Counted from the stretch's first letter, positions 44,858 through 53,293 are shown. The stretch is 62,808 nt of DNA from Streptomyces sp. NBC_01551 (GCF_026339935.1 NZ_JAPEPX010000003.1:1-62808); one strand, 5' to 3'. A program made the numbers and translations. Notes: generated from the sequence alone by a model not told the origin.

Positions 44858-44879
44858 AACTATCATAGTTGCGATAGTT
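44858..44879. promoter_or_regulatory. Palindromic operator upstream of the antitoxin
   Basis: AACTATCATAGTT is a perfect palindrome around a central C, followed 3 nt later by a further ATAGTT half-site. It is strikingly AT-rich for this genome and lies 16 bp before the antitoxin start. This is what an autoregulatory Phd/YefM operator with several half-sites looks like. Confidence 0.7.
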
Positions 44880-45174
44880 ACGCCCTCGCTCATGCACCCC
44901 AGAGGGACGTATCGCCGGGCGGTACTCGGCGCTCCCGGAGTGAGGCAGTCAGGTCGGTGGACGGGAGTGGCGTAGGGAGTAGGGGCGGGATGGTCTGGCT
45001 GGACGTCCATGACGATCCAGCGGAGGGCCGGGGCGGCGGGGCCTACACGACAGCCCGCCCGCCACCGAGTAGTGGCGGCCGCGCTGGGGTCTCCGAGGCG
45101 GTCGTGAGGCGGATCGGATGCCGATGTCGTGGCTTTCTACTGCTGATGTCCGGATGACCGTTGCGGCCGGCTTG

Positions 45175-46263
45175 TCAGTGGTGGGTGAGCGCGGCGAGTC
45201 CCGCACGGGAGGAGACCAGCAGGCGGCCTCGCGGCGTCACGGTCCGGGCTTCGGAGAACCACGGACCGTCCACCACCTGTCCGGCCGGCTCCCGGCCGGT
45301 CAGGTCCCACACCCGCAGGACCTGGCTCGAAATGTCGTAGCGCGGCCCGTCGGCATAGACAGACGGGGCACGGGTGACCGCCACCGGACGGCCCTCCACC
45401 AGTCCGGCCGAAACCGAGAACGGCTCAGTGGTGGGGCGGCTGTAGAGCTGTTCGCAGGTGACCAGGTCCCACACCCGCATCGTGTCGTCCGCACCCCCAG
45501 TGACGGCGATCGCACGGCCGTCCAGCACCGTCGTCGCCACATCCTGTACCAGCCCGTCATGACCGGTCAGCTCCCCGAGCGGCCGGCCCGTGGCCAGGTC
45601 GATGACCTGCAGGGGACCCTCGGCCTCGCTGGTGACGGCGATCGGGCGGTCGCCGTGCATCGCCGTGGCCGCCGCCCACACATCACCGCAGGAGCGGACC
45701 AGATGGTCGCCGATCTGTTCACAGGTGGCCAGGTCCCACAGCCGCGCCGTCCCATCATCGCCCGCGGTGACGACCACCGGACGGCCGTTCAAGACCGTTG
45801 CCGCAACCGCGTTCACCGGGCCCCGGTAGAGCTCGAGCATCTGCCCGACCTGCTCGCGGGCACCCAAGTCCCAGACACGCGCCGTACCGTCCTCGCTGCC
45901 GGTGACAGCGACCGGACGGCCGTCCAGCACCGCCGTCGCCAGACACCGTACGGAGTCTTCGTGGCCGGTGAGAGGTTCGCCGACCAGCAGGCCCGTGGCC
46001 ATGTCCAGCATCCGCACCGTCGCGTCCTCGGTCCCGACGACGGCGACCTCACGGCCATCCAGGACGGTGCCCGCCACCGCATTGACCCAGCAACTGCCCG
46101 AGACAGCCTCGATCCTGCTGTCCCAGTCCGTCCGCCACTGCACGCCGGAACTCTCACCCGCCTGCCCGCCAGGCATGCCCCCGGAACCCGCAGGGAACAC
46201 CATTCCCTCCCCGGCCGGGGCTATTGCGGCCGGAACACCGTCACTCTGCTCAATGTGGGACAT
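45175..46263 (-). CDS. WD40-type beta-propeller protein
   Basis: A 362-aa protein starting MSHIEQSDGVPAAI (ATG 46263; the longer frame adds 49 dubious residues). Six clear blades share the pattern VLDGRPVAVTGSEDGTARVW DL, each about 45 aa, and a shorter seventh (RTVTPRGRLLVSSRAGLAAL) completes a seven-blade propeller. No kinase or HTH domain is attached. The function is a protein-interaction platform; the partner is unknown. It lies in a minus-strand run with two other hypotheticals further upstream. Confidence 0.88.
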   Translation of the reverse strand: MSHIEQSDGVPAAIAPAGEGMVFPAGSGGMPGGQAGESSGVQWRTDWDSRIEAVSGSCWVNAVAGTVLDGREVAVVGTEDATVRMLDMATGLLVGEPLTGHEDSVRCLATAVLDGRPVAVTGSEDGTARVWDLGAREQVGQMLELYRGPVNAVAATVLNGRPVVVTAGDDGTARLWDLATCEQIGDHLVRSCGDVWAAATAMHGDRPIAVTSEAEGPLQVIDLATGRPLGELTGHDGLVQDVATTVLDGRAIAVTGGADDTMRVWDLVTCEQLYSRPTTEPFSVSAGLVEGRPVAVTRAPSVYADGPRYDISSQVLRVWDLTGREPAGQVVDGPWFSEARTVTPRGRLLVSSRAGLAALTHH

Positions 46264-46484
46264 GCACGCCACCCTAAGACCGGCCACTGACAGCCGTGAG
46301 ACGGGCATCTCTCCCGCATGGGCGGAGTGTTCAGCACTGAGCCGATGCCGGAGGAGCTGTTCACCAGGCAGCGGATACAGCAGTTTGAGCGACCGCTGAA
46401 GGCGGTGCATGAGCCGGGCGGAGCCAGCTCAGCACAGGAGGGCCTGCCCTACAGTCACAGTAAGTAAATGGGGACAGAGCCCGG

Positions 46485-46562
46485 CCGTGGCCGCCCACAT
46501 CGAAGCCCGACCAGGACGACCGCGCTCGCGTTCCCAGCCGCGGACCTCCCCGCCGAGTATCC
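46485..46562. repeat. Short duplicated segment, copy 1
   Basis: CATCGAAGCCCGACCAGGAC, GACCGCGCTCGCGTTCCC and CCCCGCCGAGTATCCGGCCC TACAA. It is about 80 percent like 47639-47714. A conserved frame reads TRTTALAFPAADLPAEYPAL in one and TRTTALAFPGADVPAECPAL in the other, so it may be a decayed coding segment. Confidence 0.5.
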
Positions 46563-46566
46563 GGCC

Positions 46567-46989
46567 CTACAAGGCGGCGGCGGCCGGACCCGTCGCCTCC
46601 CGGGTTTCCGGTCCGCCGGCAACGATGATCCGGCGCAGGACTTCGTGGTAACCCGGCCAGTCGTCGCTGCGTCCGAACCAATCCATCTCGACCACGTGAT
46701 GCAGATGAAGCTGCATCTCCCGCAGCGCCGTCGCCTTCGCCGCAGCTACAAGCCTGCGGTTCTCCTCGCTGTCGGTGGCACCGTCAAGGACGCCACGCAG
46801 AGCCCTCTCCCAGCCCATGACCCACATCCTTGCCCCGTCGTGGTGGCTCATGTGGTAGCCCACCTCCAACAGCGATGACTGCTGGCGCGTCAGCTCTCCC
46901 CCGAGTACCCAGGAAACAGCGACCGCGGCCGCCTCCTGAACCAACTTCACATCATCAGGGCCATGGCTATAGGTGTTTATCTCATCCAT
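46567..46989 (-). CDS. Hypothetical protein
   Basis: 140 aa: MDEINTYSHGPDDVKLVQEA, AAVAVSWVLGGELTRQQSSL, LEVGYHMSHHDGARMWVMGW, ERALRGVLDGATDSEENRRL and LREMQLHLHHVVEMDWFGRS. Helical, with many His. The ATG at 46989 is chosen because upstream residues look unlike a protein. No family recognised. It is followed downstream by duplicated segment copy 1. Confidence 0.6.
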   Translation of the reverse strand: MDEINTYSHGPDDVKLVQEAAAVAVSWVLGGELTRQQSSLLEVGYHMSHHDGARMWVMGWERALRGVLDGATDSEENRRLVAAAKATALREMQLHLHHVVEMDWFGRSDDWPGYHEVLRRIIVAGGPETREATGPAAAAL

Positions 46990-47127
46990 GATCACGATCG
47001 TATTCGGGCCAGGGCGGGTGGCGCGCTGCCCATACCCGCGGACACTGCGTCCCCGGGTCCATGGAGACGCCAAAGCCCCAGGCCCTGGATGTGAGCGCCG
47101 GTGGTCCCCGCGCAGTCAGGCAGGGCC

Positions 47128-47547
47128 TCAGTAACTGCTCATGCCCAGCGCCATGATGCCGCCCGGCTGTGGGACGCTCGCAGCAAGGATGCTCAGGTCG
47201 ACGGCGGTGTCTGCGTTCACGGCCTCCGGAGCCCGGAGAACGGCCTCGATGACCTGGCCGAGCGGGAAGTCACGACGGTACAGACAGACATCCGCCCGCC
47301 CGAGGGACGGCAGCCGGGCCGGAAAGTGACCGAGCTCCTCCACGGCGGCGAGCCTGGACTCCACATCGGCCACCGCACGAGGAGAAGCCCGGTGATGTCC
47401 CGCCAGCTGAAGCAAACGCGACATCGGGACGATGCACAGACCCGGTACATAGCCGAACAGCTTGGACCTGCCGGTGCGATGCCCCGCCTCCACCAGCGCG
47501 AGGAACTCCTCACCGATGTCCCCAGGCACTGCTGCCGATTCGTTCAT
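47128..47547 (-). CDS. Hypothetical protein
   Basis: 139 aa from MNESAAVPGDIGEEFLALVE (ATG 47547): HRTGRSKLFGYVPGLCIVPM, SRLLQLAGHHRASPRAVADV, GRADVCLYRRDFPLGQVIEA and AVDLSILAASVPQPGGIMAL. No signal peptide or membrane segment. Unrecognised family; probably plasmid cargo. Duplicated segment copy 2 lies just upstream. Confidence 0.6.
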   Translation of the reverse strand: MNESAAVPGDIGEEFLALVEAGHRTGRSKLFGYVPGLCIVPMSRLLQLAGHHRASPRAVADVESRLAAVEELGHFPARLPSLGRADVCLYRRDFPLGQVIEAVLRAPEAVNADTAVDLSILAASVPQPGGIMALGMSSY

Positions 47548-47638
47548 ACCGCGATAGTTCCACCCACGCCCCGGCCCTCCCGCAGCGGGGCTATCACCAG
47601 CGTCGACCGCCACCCCGACCCCGCCGGTCACGGTCGCC

Positions 47639-47714
47639 TCCATCGAAACCTGACCAGGACCACCGCACTCGCGTTCCCGGGCGCGGACGTCCCCGCCGAG
47701 TGCCCGGCACTACA
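47639..47714. repeat. Short duplicated segment, copy 2
   Basis: CATCGAAACCTGACCAGGAC, CACCGCACTCGCGTTCCC and CCCCGCCGAGTGCCCGGCAC TACAA. Diverged copy of 46485-46562, same orientation, about 1.15 kb away. Confidence 0.5.
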
Positions 47715-47821
47715 ACACGGCGTCAGCCTGGGCAGGAGTACACGAAGCTACGGAAACGCTGGTCTCGAACGCTCAGGGTGGTCGCCTTGGCCAGCGGCCT
47801 GCACGAGAGGACCCTGGGGTT

Positions 47822-48169
47822 GTGGCCAGGAAGATCATTCGACGGTGTTCTCAGTGCGGCAACCAGCTTCCGCCGGAGTCGAGAAAATCACGCCGGTACT
47901 GCTCGGCGTCCTGCCGCACGAGGGCCTGGCGGCAGTGGCGGGCCCGCCGTGCGGCACTCGACGCCGGCGGCGAGGCCCTACAAGCCCTGGCGGAGGGACG
48001 CCGCCATCCCTGGCCCCAGTCCGCGTGCCCGGAGTGCCGTTCCACCTGGTACCCCAGCGCGGCACCGTTCGGCCGACGGAAACGCTCGGACAGCCAGTAC
48101 TGCTCGCCCCGGTGCAGGACACGAGCCTGGCGCCGACGCCAATCCCGTACAGGAGACGTCACACCGTGA
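47822..48169 (+). CDS. Small zinc-ribbon protein with duplicated Cys modules
   Basis: 115 aa. Two similar zinc-binding modules: [28 protein letters not shown] and [10 protein letters not shown], then [18 protein letters not shown]. Each has two CxxC-type pairs followed by CRTRAWR. The joining segment is helical ([15 protein letters not shown]). GTG 47822 is the start. Very basic, so nucleic-acid binding is likely. No family name is known to me; the C-x2-C plus C-x3-C spacing resembles DUF2116-like treble clefs. Confidence 0.75.
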   Translation: MARKIIRRCSQCGNQLPPESRKSRRYCSASCRTRAWRQWRARRAALDAGGEALQALAEGRRHPWPQSACPECRSTWYPSAAPFGRRKRSDSQYCSPRCRTRAWRRRQSRTGDVTP

Positions 48170-48200
48170 CGCCACTACCGCAACCAGAGGACAAAGGGGA

Positions 48201-48300
48201 TGGGTCGGCCCGGCGGTACTGCCCCCAACGGGTGGGCACCGGGCCTGACCCGCGCAGGCCATATCGGCACGGGCTGCAGCGACACTAACCGGACCCTGCC
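48201..48300. repeat. Hairpin repeat, copy 2
   Basis: CGGCCCGGCGGTACTGCCCC CAACGGGTGGGCACCGGGCC, then CGCAGGCCATATCGGC and ACTAACCGG. The same outer inverted repeat as copy 1 (43446-43545); the inner palindrome is shorter. It lies 32 bp past the zinc-ribbon gene. Possibly a terminator family. Confidence 0.6.
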
Positions 48301-48395
48301 CGGTGCCCCACCCCGCCTGTGTGACACCAGGCAGAGCAGCCCGGGTCGGTATCCGTGTGTCGGTCCCGCCACCCCGTCCGGTGGCGGGACCGACG

Positions 48396-48701
48396 TCAGT
48401 GCCGCGGCAGCGGCGGGCACAAGCGCTCGCGCAGGTACAGCAAGGCCGCCATGTCCGCCACGGCCGCAAAGTCGGCCAGCAGCGTGCGGATGCGGGCCTC
48501 GTCGCCGTCACGGACCGCCCGCACGATGTGCTCAACCGTCTCCCGGGCCCGGGGATCGATGCCTGCCGGACCGGCCGTGGCCCAACCAAGACCGGCCGAC
48601 CCTGCAGACTCTCCCCGCCCGGCAGCCGCCGAGGCGCCTGACACCCCCGTCGTGCCCTCCCCAACGGACCGCGCTGCCGCAAGGTCACTGCCCCCGCGCA
48701 C
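48396..48701 (-). CDS. Small hypothetical protein
   Basis: 101 aa, Ala/Gly-rich N-terminus, then ETVEHIVRAVRDGDEARIRT LLADFAAVADMAALLYLRER. The second half is a believable helical domain; the first half is not. The start is uncertain (an internal start is possible). No family recognised. Confidence 0.45.
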   Translation of the reverse strand: MRGGSDLAAARSVGEGTTGVSGASAAAGRGESAGSAGLGWATAGPAGIDPRARETVEHIVRAVRDGDEARIRTLLADFAAVADMAALLYLRERLCPPLPRH

Positions 48702-48734
48702 GCCTCGGGGCCCAGCGGGTACAGCCGCCGGCGC

Positions 48735-48990
48735 TCAACCCATGGCTGCCGCTAGACCAGGCGGCCCAGGAGCAGGGCAGCGCAACCGATCCCGCCTCCC
48801 CCCGAGCACCACCAGCGGCGCGGACCCGGCGACGGTCAGCCGCTTCACACTCACCTCCACCGGCCCGTCCCCCAGTTCGGCCAGCGCATCGGCGTCGTCC
48901 TCCTTGGCCCAGCCGGACAGGCGGTCCGTCCCCTGCGCGTCGTCCGCGAGGTGCAGCACGGCGACGGCGTGCGTACGGCCGCCGGGGCCA
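48735..48990 (-). pseudogene. Fragment related to the small protein at 60705-60983
   Basis: The minus-strand frame reads GGRTHAVAVLHLADDAQGTD RLSGWAKEDDADALAELGDG. This matches GRTRTVRLDDPVLVLADDVE, REDRLSGCSTVEDVEALVEL in the 60.7-kb gene. Its 5' part is missing where a truncated SpoIIE gene begins in the opposite direction. Confidence 0.55.
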
Positions 48991-49078
48991 GATACGGCCG
49001 GCGTGGCCGCGTCGCCGACCTGCTGGTCACCGAGAGCGCCTATACCGACCAGTTCTCCTGGCTCGGCGCCGGGAGCCG

Positions 49079-49825
49079 ATGAGCGTGTCGGCGGAGATCC
49101 AGTGGGGCCTGTTGCCGCCGCTGACGATGACCGTGCCGCAGGTCGCGGTGGCCGGAATGCTGGAGCCCGCCTACCGCGTCGCCGGTGACAGCTTCGACTA
49201 CGCCCTCAACGACAACATCCTGCACGTGGCTGTGATCGACGCGATGGGCCACGGCCTGAACGCCGCCGTGATGGCGACGGTGGCGATCGGCGCCTACCGG
49301 AATGCCCGGCGCGTCTTCGTTAGCCTGGCCGAGAAGTACACGTACATGGACGACGCCATCTCCCGGCAGTTCGGTCCCGACCACTTCGTCACCGCCCAGC
49401 TGATGCACCTGAACATCACCACCGGCGAGCTGGAGCTGGTCAACGCGGGCCACCCCGCGCCGCTCCTGATCCGCGACGGCAGGGTCCTGCGGCAGCTGGA
49501 CAGCGCAACAACCCTGCCCGTCGGCTTCGGCGGCGAGGAACCCCGCATCAGAGAGCACACACTCCAGCCCGGCGACCGCGTGCTCTGCTACACCGACGGC
49601 ATCATCGAAGAACACGTCACCGGCGGGGAACTGTTCGGCGAGGAACGCCTCATCCGCTGCGTCAACCGCCTCGGGGAAAACCCGTCGGAGGGGATGCGGG
49701 CAGACCTGCGCAGGCTCTCCCACACGCTGAAGAGCGAACGAGGCGGACACACCAGCGACGACGCCACCCTCTTCATGATCGAATGGCGCGGAGGCGCCGC
49801 CGACCACCTCGCGGTTCTCGACTGA
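49079..49825 (+). pseudogene. SpoIIE-type PP2C phosphatase, N-terminally truncated copy
   Basis: 248 aa from MSVSAEIQWGLLPPLTMTVP. It contains the SpoIIE/PP2C core: YRVAGDSFDYALNDNILHVA, VIDAMGHGLNAAVMATVAIG, NAGHPAPLLIRDG, YTDGIIEEHVTGGELFGEER and GGHTSDDATLFMIEWRG, with the metal-binding Asp residues kept. Sequence just upstream, in another frame, still encodes VADLLVTESAYTDQF, but a 1-nt deletion breaks the link and the GAF-like half is lost. The catalytic domain alone could still be made. Full-length paralogue: 58964-60193. Confidence 0.75.
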
Positions 49826-49963
49826 ACGCCCCGACGTCAACCCTCTCTCGTGCGTGCTTACTGGCTGTGGTCGGGGACGTGACGTCCGTCGGCCAGGCGT
49901 ATGGAGTGCCCGGCCGGTCTGGCCATTCACTCTTCAGTGAACTCCCAGGTCAACGACCTGCTC

Positions 49964-50440
49964 CTATTCAGGTTCGGGTGTGGTGGCGATGACGAGCTGG
50001 GCGGCCTCGGTGATGTTGTCGGCGCGGACGGCGCGGGCCATCGCTTCGCGGGCGGCGTCGGCGGTGGTGTCGGGGGGAACCACCAGCAGGACGAAGTGGT
50101 CGTTGTGGCCGCGGGTGATGAGGACGGTGTCGTCGCCGACCGGGTCGGAGTCGAGGTGCACGACCTGGTCGTCGATGACCAGACGGGTCGGGAGGCCGTT
50201 CCAGGCGGAAGCGTCCACGCCCACGCGGGTGATCGGCCCGAGATGCCCGGTCAACACGCTGATCAGCGCAGGCAGTTCGGTCTCGATGTTGCGGGTGCGG
50301 GGCCACCACGCGCCGTCCAGGAGCCCCTCCCGGGACTGCGTGGTCTCCAGCCGAAGCAGCGCCGTGCCAGGTTTGACCGCCTGGTGGATCGCATCCGGCA
50401 GGAGCAGTGATGGCCTGTGAGGAATGTCGGAGTCAGCCAT
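49964..50440 (-). CDS. DUF5994 family protein A
   Basis: 158 aa: LLRLETTQSREGLLDGAWWP RTRNIETELPALISVLTGHL, with ITRVGVDASAWNGLPTRLVI, DDTVLITRGHNDHFVLLVVP and PDTTADAAREAMARAVRADN. The GLLDGAWWPRTRNIETELPAL block is the DUF5994 signature. Function unknown. It is divergent from a second DUF5994 gene 290 bp away. Confidence 0.87.
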   Translation of the reverse strand: MADSDIPHRPSLLLPDAIHQAVKPGTALLRLETTQSREGLLDGAWWPRTRNIETELPALISVLTGHLGPITRVGVDASAWNGLPTRLVIDDQVVHLDSDPVGDDTVLITRGHNDHFVLLVVPPDTTADAAREAMARAVRADNITEAAQLVIATTPEPE

Positions 50441-50729
50441 GTGGATCCGCCTGTCAACGGGGTGCGGCCGGGCCTCGTCGCAGGTCGGGTGCCCGACCTG
50501 CGACGTACGCTAGCCTGCCGTCGTTTCACGGTACTCCCGCCGTCCGCACCGCCGCTCTCCACAGCGCCTCTGCCGGAAAATACCTGGTCAGACCCGTCAG
50601 AGTCCTGCGAACAGGCGTACAGTGAAAGCACCGGAAGTACTTCGCGCACCGGCTTTCACGCGGGTGTCGTTTCCGGCGATCGCCTAAAAACCGGGCTGCC
50701 GACGGGCAGTCCGGGGGCAGGTCCGCATC
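50441..50729. promoter_or_regulatory. Divergent promoter region of the DUF5994 pair
   Basis: A 289-bp gap between divergent paralogues that must carry both promoters. No clear palindrome or hairpin stands out by eye, though GCGATCGCC occurs near 50678. Confidence 0.4.
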
Positions 50730-51305
50730 ATGACCACCATCTTCGACCGGACCGCGCCCCGCGACCTCGCCGCAGAGCTCCCGGCCCGCTTGTCCCTCAC
50801 CCCGAAGACCAACCTTGCCGGCCTGCTGGACGGTGCCTGGTGGCCCCGCTCCCGTGACCTCGCATCCGAGCTCCCGGCCTTGGCCGCCGCACTCGACGAG
50901 CCCTGGGGGCGCATCACGCGCGTCAGCGTGAACCCCAGCCGCTGGCCTGCCGTACCGCACACGGTTCCCATGGCCGGACGCATGCTGCACGTGGGCTGGT
51001 TCACCGAACAGGACCCCGACAAGCTGATCCTGCTCTCCTACACCGTCGGCCGATGGGACCTCCTGGTGATCCCGCCCGAGACCGAGCCCGCGGCAGCGGC
51101 CCGGCTGATGGCCGCCGCCGCGATCCCGGGCAGCGTCCTGGCCGCAGGCGTTCTGATGGCCAACGAGACCGTCATCGGGCGCAGCATCGGCGACGCCCGC
51201 CGCCGGGAAGACATCTGGGAGGGCGAAGGCGGGGCCTGCATGTCCCCCTTCGGGGAGCCGATGGGCCGGTCCGCCCTGCCGCTGCCCGGAAACGGCTGGA
51301 GGTGA
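50730..51305 (+). CDS. DUF5994 family protein B
   Basis: 191 aa: LSLTPKTNLAGLLDGAWWPR SRDLASELPALAAALDEPWG, ITRVSVNPSRWPAVPHTVPM, LHVGWFTEQDPDKLILLSYT and WDLLVIPPETEPAAAARLMA. Same family as the divergent neighbour, with a longer C-terminus (GRSIGDARRREDIWEGEGGA). Its stop overlaps the GTG of a small membrane-protein gene (GTGA). Confidence 0.87.
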   Translation: MTTIFDRTAPRDLAAELPARLSLTPKTNLAGLLDGAWWPRSRDLASELPALAAALDEPWGRITRVSVNPSRWPAVPHTVPMAGRMLHVGWFTEQDPDKLILLSYTVGRWDLLVIPPETEPAAAARLMAAAAIPGSVLAAGVLMANETVIGRSIGDARRREDIWEGEGGACMSPFGEPMGRSALPLPGNGWR

Positions 51306-51499
51306 GCTCCGTGGAGACCATCGTCCTCATCGCAGTGATCATCCTCATGATCGGCATCGGAATGCGCTGGATCCACCTGCTGAACGCCCAGCACGACGCA
51401 CGGATCGAGGCCTACCGCTTCAGCGACCCCCGGCCGAGGCCCCCCGGCCTGCCGGACGACACCGGTCGTCGAGCCCACCACCCGGGTGCCGACCAGTGA
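51302..51499 (+). CDS. Small single-pass membrane protein
   Basis: 65 aa: VSSVETIVLIAVIILMIGIG MRWIHLLNAQHDARIEAYRF, then a Pro/Arg-rich tail. One N-terminal transmembrane helix with the tail inside. GTG 51302 overlaps the upstream stop, so it is coupled to DUF5994 protein B and may partner it. Confidence 0.7.
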   Translation: MSSVETIVLIAVIILMIGIGMRWIHLLNAQHDARIEAYRFSDPRPRPPGLPDDTGRRAHHPGADQ

Positions 51500-51673
51500 G
51501 GAACAGACCTTCCTCCGACCGGGGGCAGCGGGCGGGACGCCTCGGCGCCCCGCTCCGCAGGCCTCCTCACCCGCCCACGACGGCAACACCCACCTCCGCG
51601 TAGGACCCCGGCCGGTACCGACGAGATCTGAGAAGCCCCGACCGGCCCCGGAGCCCACCCCGCCCCACACACG

Positions 51674-51958
51674 AAAGACGCGGTCACGGCCACACTGCGC
51701 GAACGCAAGACCTACCGCGACAAGGTGCTCCGGGTCCTGTACGAAGCCGTCGAAGGCAACCGCCTCCTCGATATCACCGGAGCACAGCTGCGGCGCGACC
51801 TCCACGTACCAGAACAGGACCTCGCCGCCGCCTGCACCTACCTGGCGGGCGAAGGACTGATCACCGTCGACTGGGAACCCGGCAACACTCCCGCGATGGT
51901 CACCCTCACCCACGAGGGAATCCTGCACTTGGAGTCCGAGGAGGAAGAGCACGGCTGA
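51674..51958 (+). CDS. Winged-helix-like small protein, uncertain start
   Basis: The frame KDAVTATLRERKTYRDKVLR VLYEAVEGNRLLDITGAQLR, RDLHVPEQDLAAACTYLAGE, GLITVDWEPGNTPAMVTLTH and EGILHLESEEEEHG is a helix-turn-helix/winged-helix domain of the type found in small Streptomyces plasmid regulators. Coding-like sequence starts at least at TATLRERKTY, but no ATG/GTG lies there; the first is GTG 51725. Either a rare CTG start at 51695 is used or the start codon was lost. Confidence 0.6.
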   Translation, partial: KDAVTATLRERKTYRDKVLRVLYEAVEGNRLLDITGAQLRRDLHVPEQDLAAACTYLAGEGLITVDWEPGNTPAMVTLTHEGILHLESEEEEHG

Positions 51959-52020
51959 ATCCCCTCACGCACGTGAGGCCTGGGGGCCTTCCCCCGTGAA
52001 GGCGGGCACGCGGGTATTGA

Positions 52021-52917
52021 TCACGCGGCGAGCGTGAGTTTAGCGTTGTGGTGTCGGCGTTCGTATTCGTTGGGGCTGAGGTGGCCGTTGGCGGAGTACC
52101 GGCGGCGGGTGTTGTAGCGGGTCAGCCAGGCGAAGACGGTCCTGCGACAGGTGCCGGCGTCGCCGTAGTCGCGGGCTCCCTGGAGGGTCTCGCGTTTCAG
52201 GGACGCGTGGAAGCTTTCGCTGGCCGCGTTGTCGGCGCTGGTGCCGACCGCGCCCATCGACCGGGTGACCCCGGCTTGATCGCAGAGGCCGGCGAAGACC
52301 CGGGATCCGTATTGCGCCCCGTGGTCGGAGTGGAACACGGCGCCGTCCAGGCGGCCGCGGGTCGCGGCTGCCATCCGTAGTGCGTCGGCGACCAGACTGG
52401 TGCGCATGTGGTCGGCAATGGACCAGCCGACGACTTTGCGGCTGAAGCAGTCCAGTACGGTCGCGAGATAGAGGAACTCCCCACCTGCAAGAGGGAGATA
52501 CGTGATGTCGCCCATGTACTTCCGCCCGGGCTCAGTGGCGGTGAAGTCCCGCTGGAACAGGTCCGGAACCGGTGAGGCGGCCGGATCGGGGACGGTGGTG
52601 CGGACGCGTCTGCGCAGGCGGATACCGGTGATGCGGAACGTTCGCATCACCCGGGCAACCCGCATCTCGTTGACCCGCCACCCCTTCTCACGGAGCTCGG
52701 CGGCCACTCGCGGGGAGCCGTAGGCGCCGCCGGACTCGCCATGGACCTCGCGGATCTCCTCGGCCAGGATCCGGTCCTCCCGCTGCCGGGCAGCCCGGGC
52801 ATCCGCGCTGTTCAGCCACTTGTAGTAGCTGGACCGGTTCACGTCCAGGACTTGGCAGAGCCGCTTCACCTCGTAGGTGTTCCGGTGGTCGTCAACGAAC
52901 TGAAAGCGGCTCCTCAC
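52021..52917 (-). CDS. IS3-family transposase OrfB
   Basis: 298 aa with the rve integrase core. DDE residues: KYMGDITYLPL (first Asp), AVFHSDHGAQYGSRVFAGLC (second Asp) and ADNAASESFHASLKRETLQG (Glu). N-terminal HTH_21 block: RLCQVLDVNRSSYYKWLNSA. Complete. Its start at 52917 overlaps OrfA, so in vivo it is probably made as an OrfAB fusion. Confidence 0.92.
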   Translation of the reverse strand: MRSRFQFVDDHRNTYEVKRLCQVLDVNRSSYYKWLNSADARAARQREDRILAEEIREVHGESGGAYGSPRVAAELREKGWRVNEMRVARVMRTFRITGIRLRRRVRTTVPDPAASPVPDLFQRDFTATEPGRKYMGDITYLPLAGGEFLYLATVLDCFSRKVVGWSIADHMRTSLVADALRMAAATRGRLDGAVFHSDHGAQYGSRVFAGLCDQAGVTRSMGAVGTSADNAASESFHASLKRETLQGARDYGDAGTCRRTVFAWLTRYNTRRRYSANGHLSPNEYERRHHNAKLTLAA

Positions 52918-53268
52918 CAGTTCGTCTCTCCGGCGAAATACTTCGCCGCCTTGCGGAGTATGTCCCGCTCGGTGGCGAGCTTGCGCTCACTCGCCTCAAG
53001 CTCGGCCACCCGAGCCTCCAGCCGCCGGATCCGCTCGTCCGGCCCGACGGACGATGCCGCCTGTCCGGCCCGGGCCGCCGGCGTCCCACCCGCAGACGGG
53101 GCAACAGCGACGCCACGGCGTTCGCGGTCCCGCAGTACCCACTCACGCAGGGTCGCCCGGTTGACACCCAGGTCAGCGGCGATGCCCTTGTAGGTCGCCC
53201 CCGGGTGTGGACTCGTACAAGGCCACGGCATCGGCCTTGAACTCGTCCGAATAGTCCTTCATCGCCAT
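52914..53268 (-). pseudogene. IS3-family OrfA, frameshifted
   Basis: From 53268 the frame MAMKDYSDEFKADAVALYES TPGG is the normal OrfA start. One extra G in a GGGGG run near 53203 breaks the frame. The next frame continues ATYKGIAADLGVNRATLREW VLRDRERRG and the leucine-zipper segment RIRRLEARVAELEASERKLA, ending AKYFAGETNW. The HTH is thus split and the element may be immobile. Confidence 0.8.
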
Positions 53269-53293
53269 CGGCGGTCTTCTCGCTTCCTCCGGA

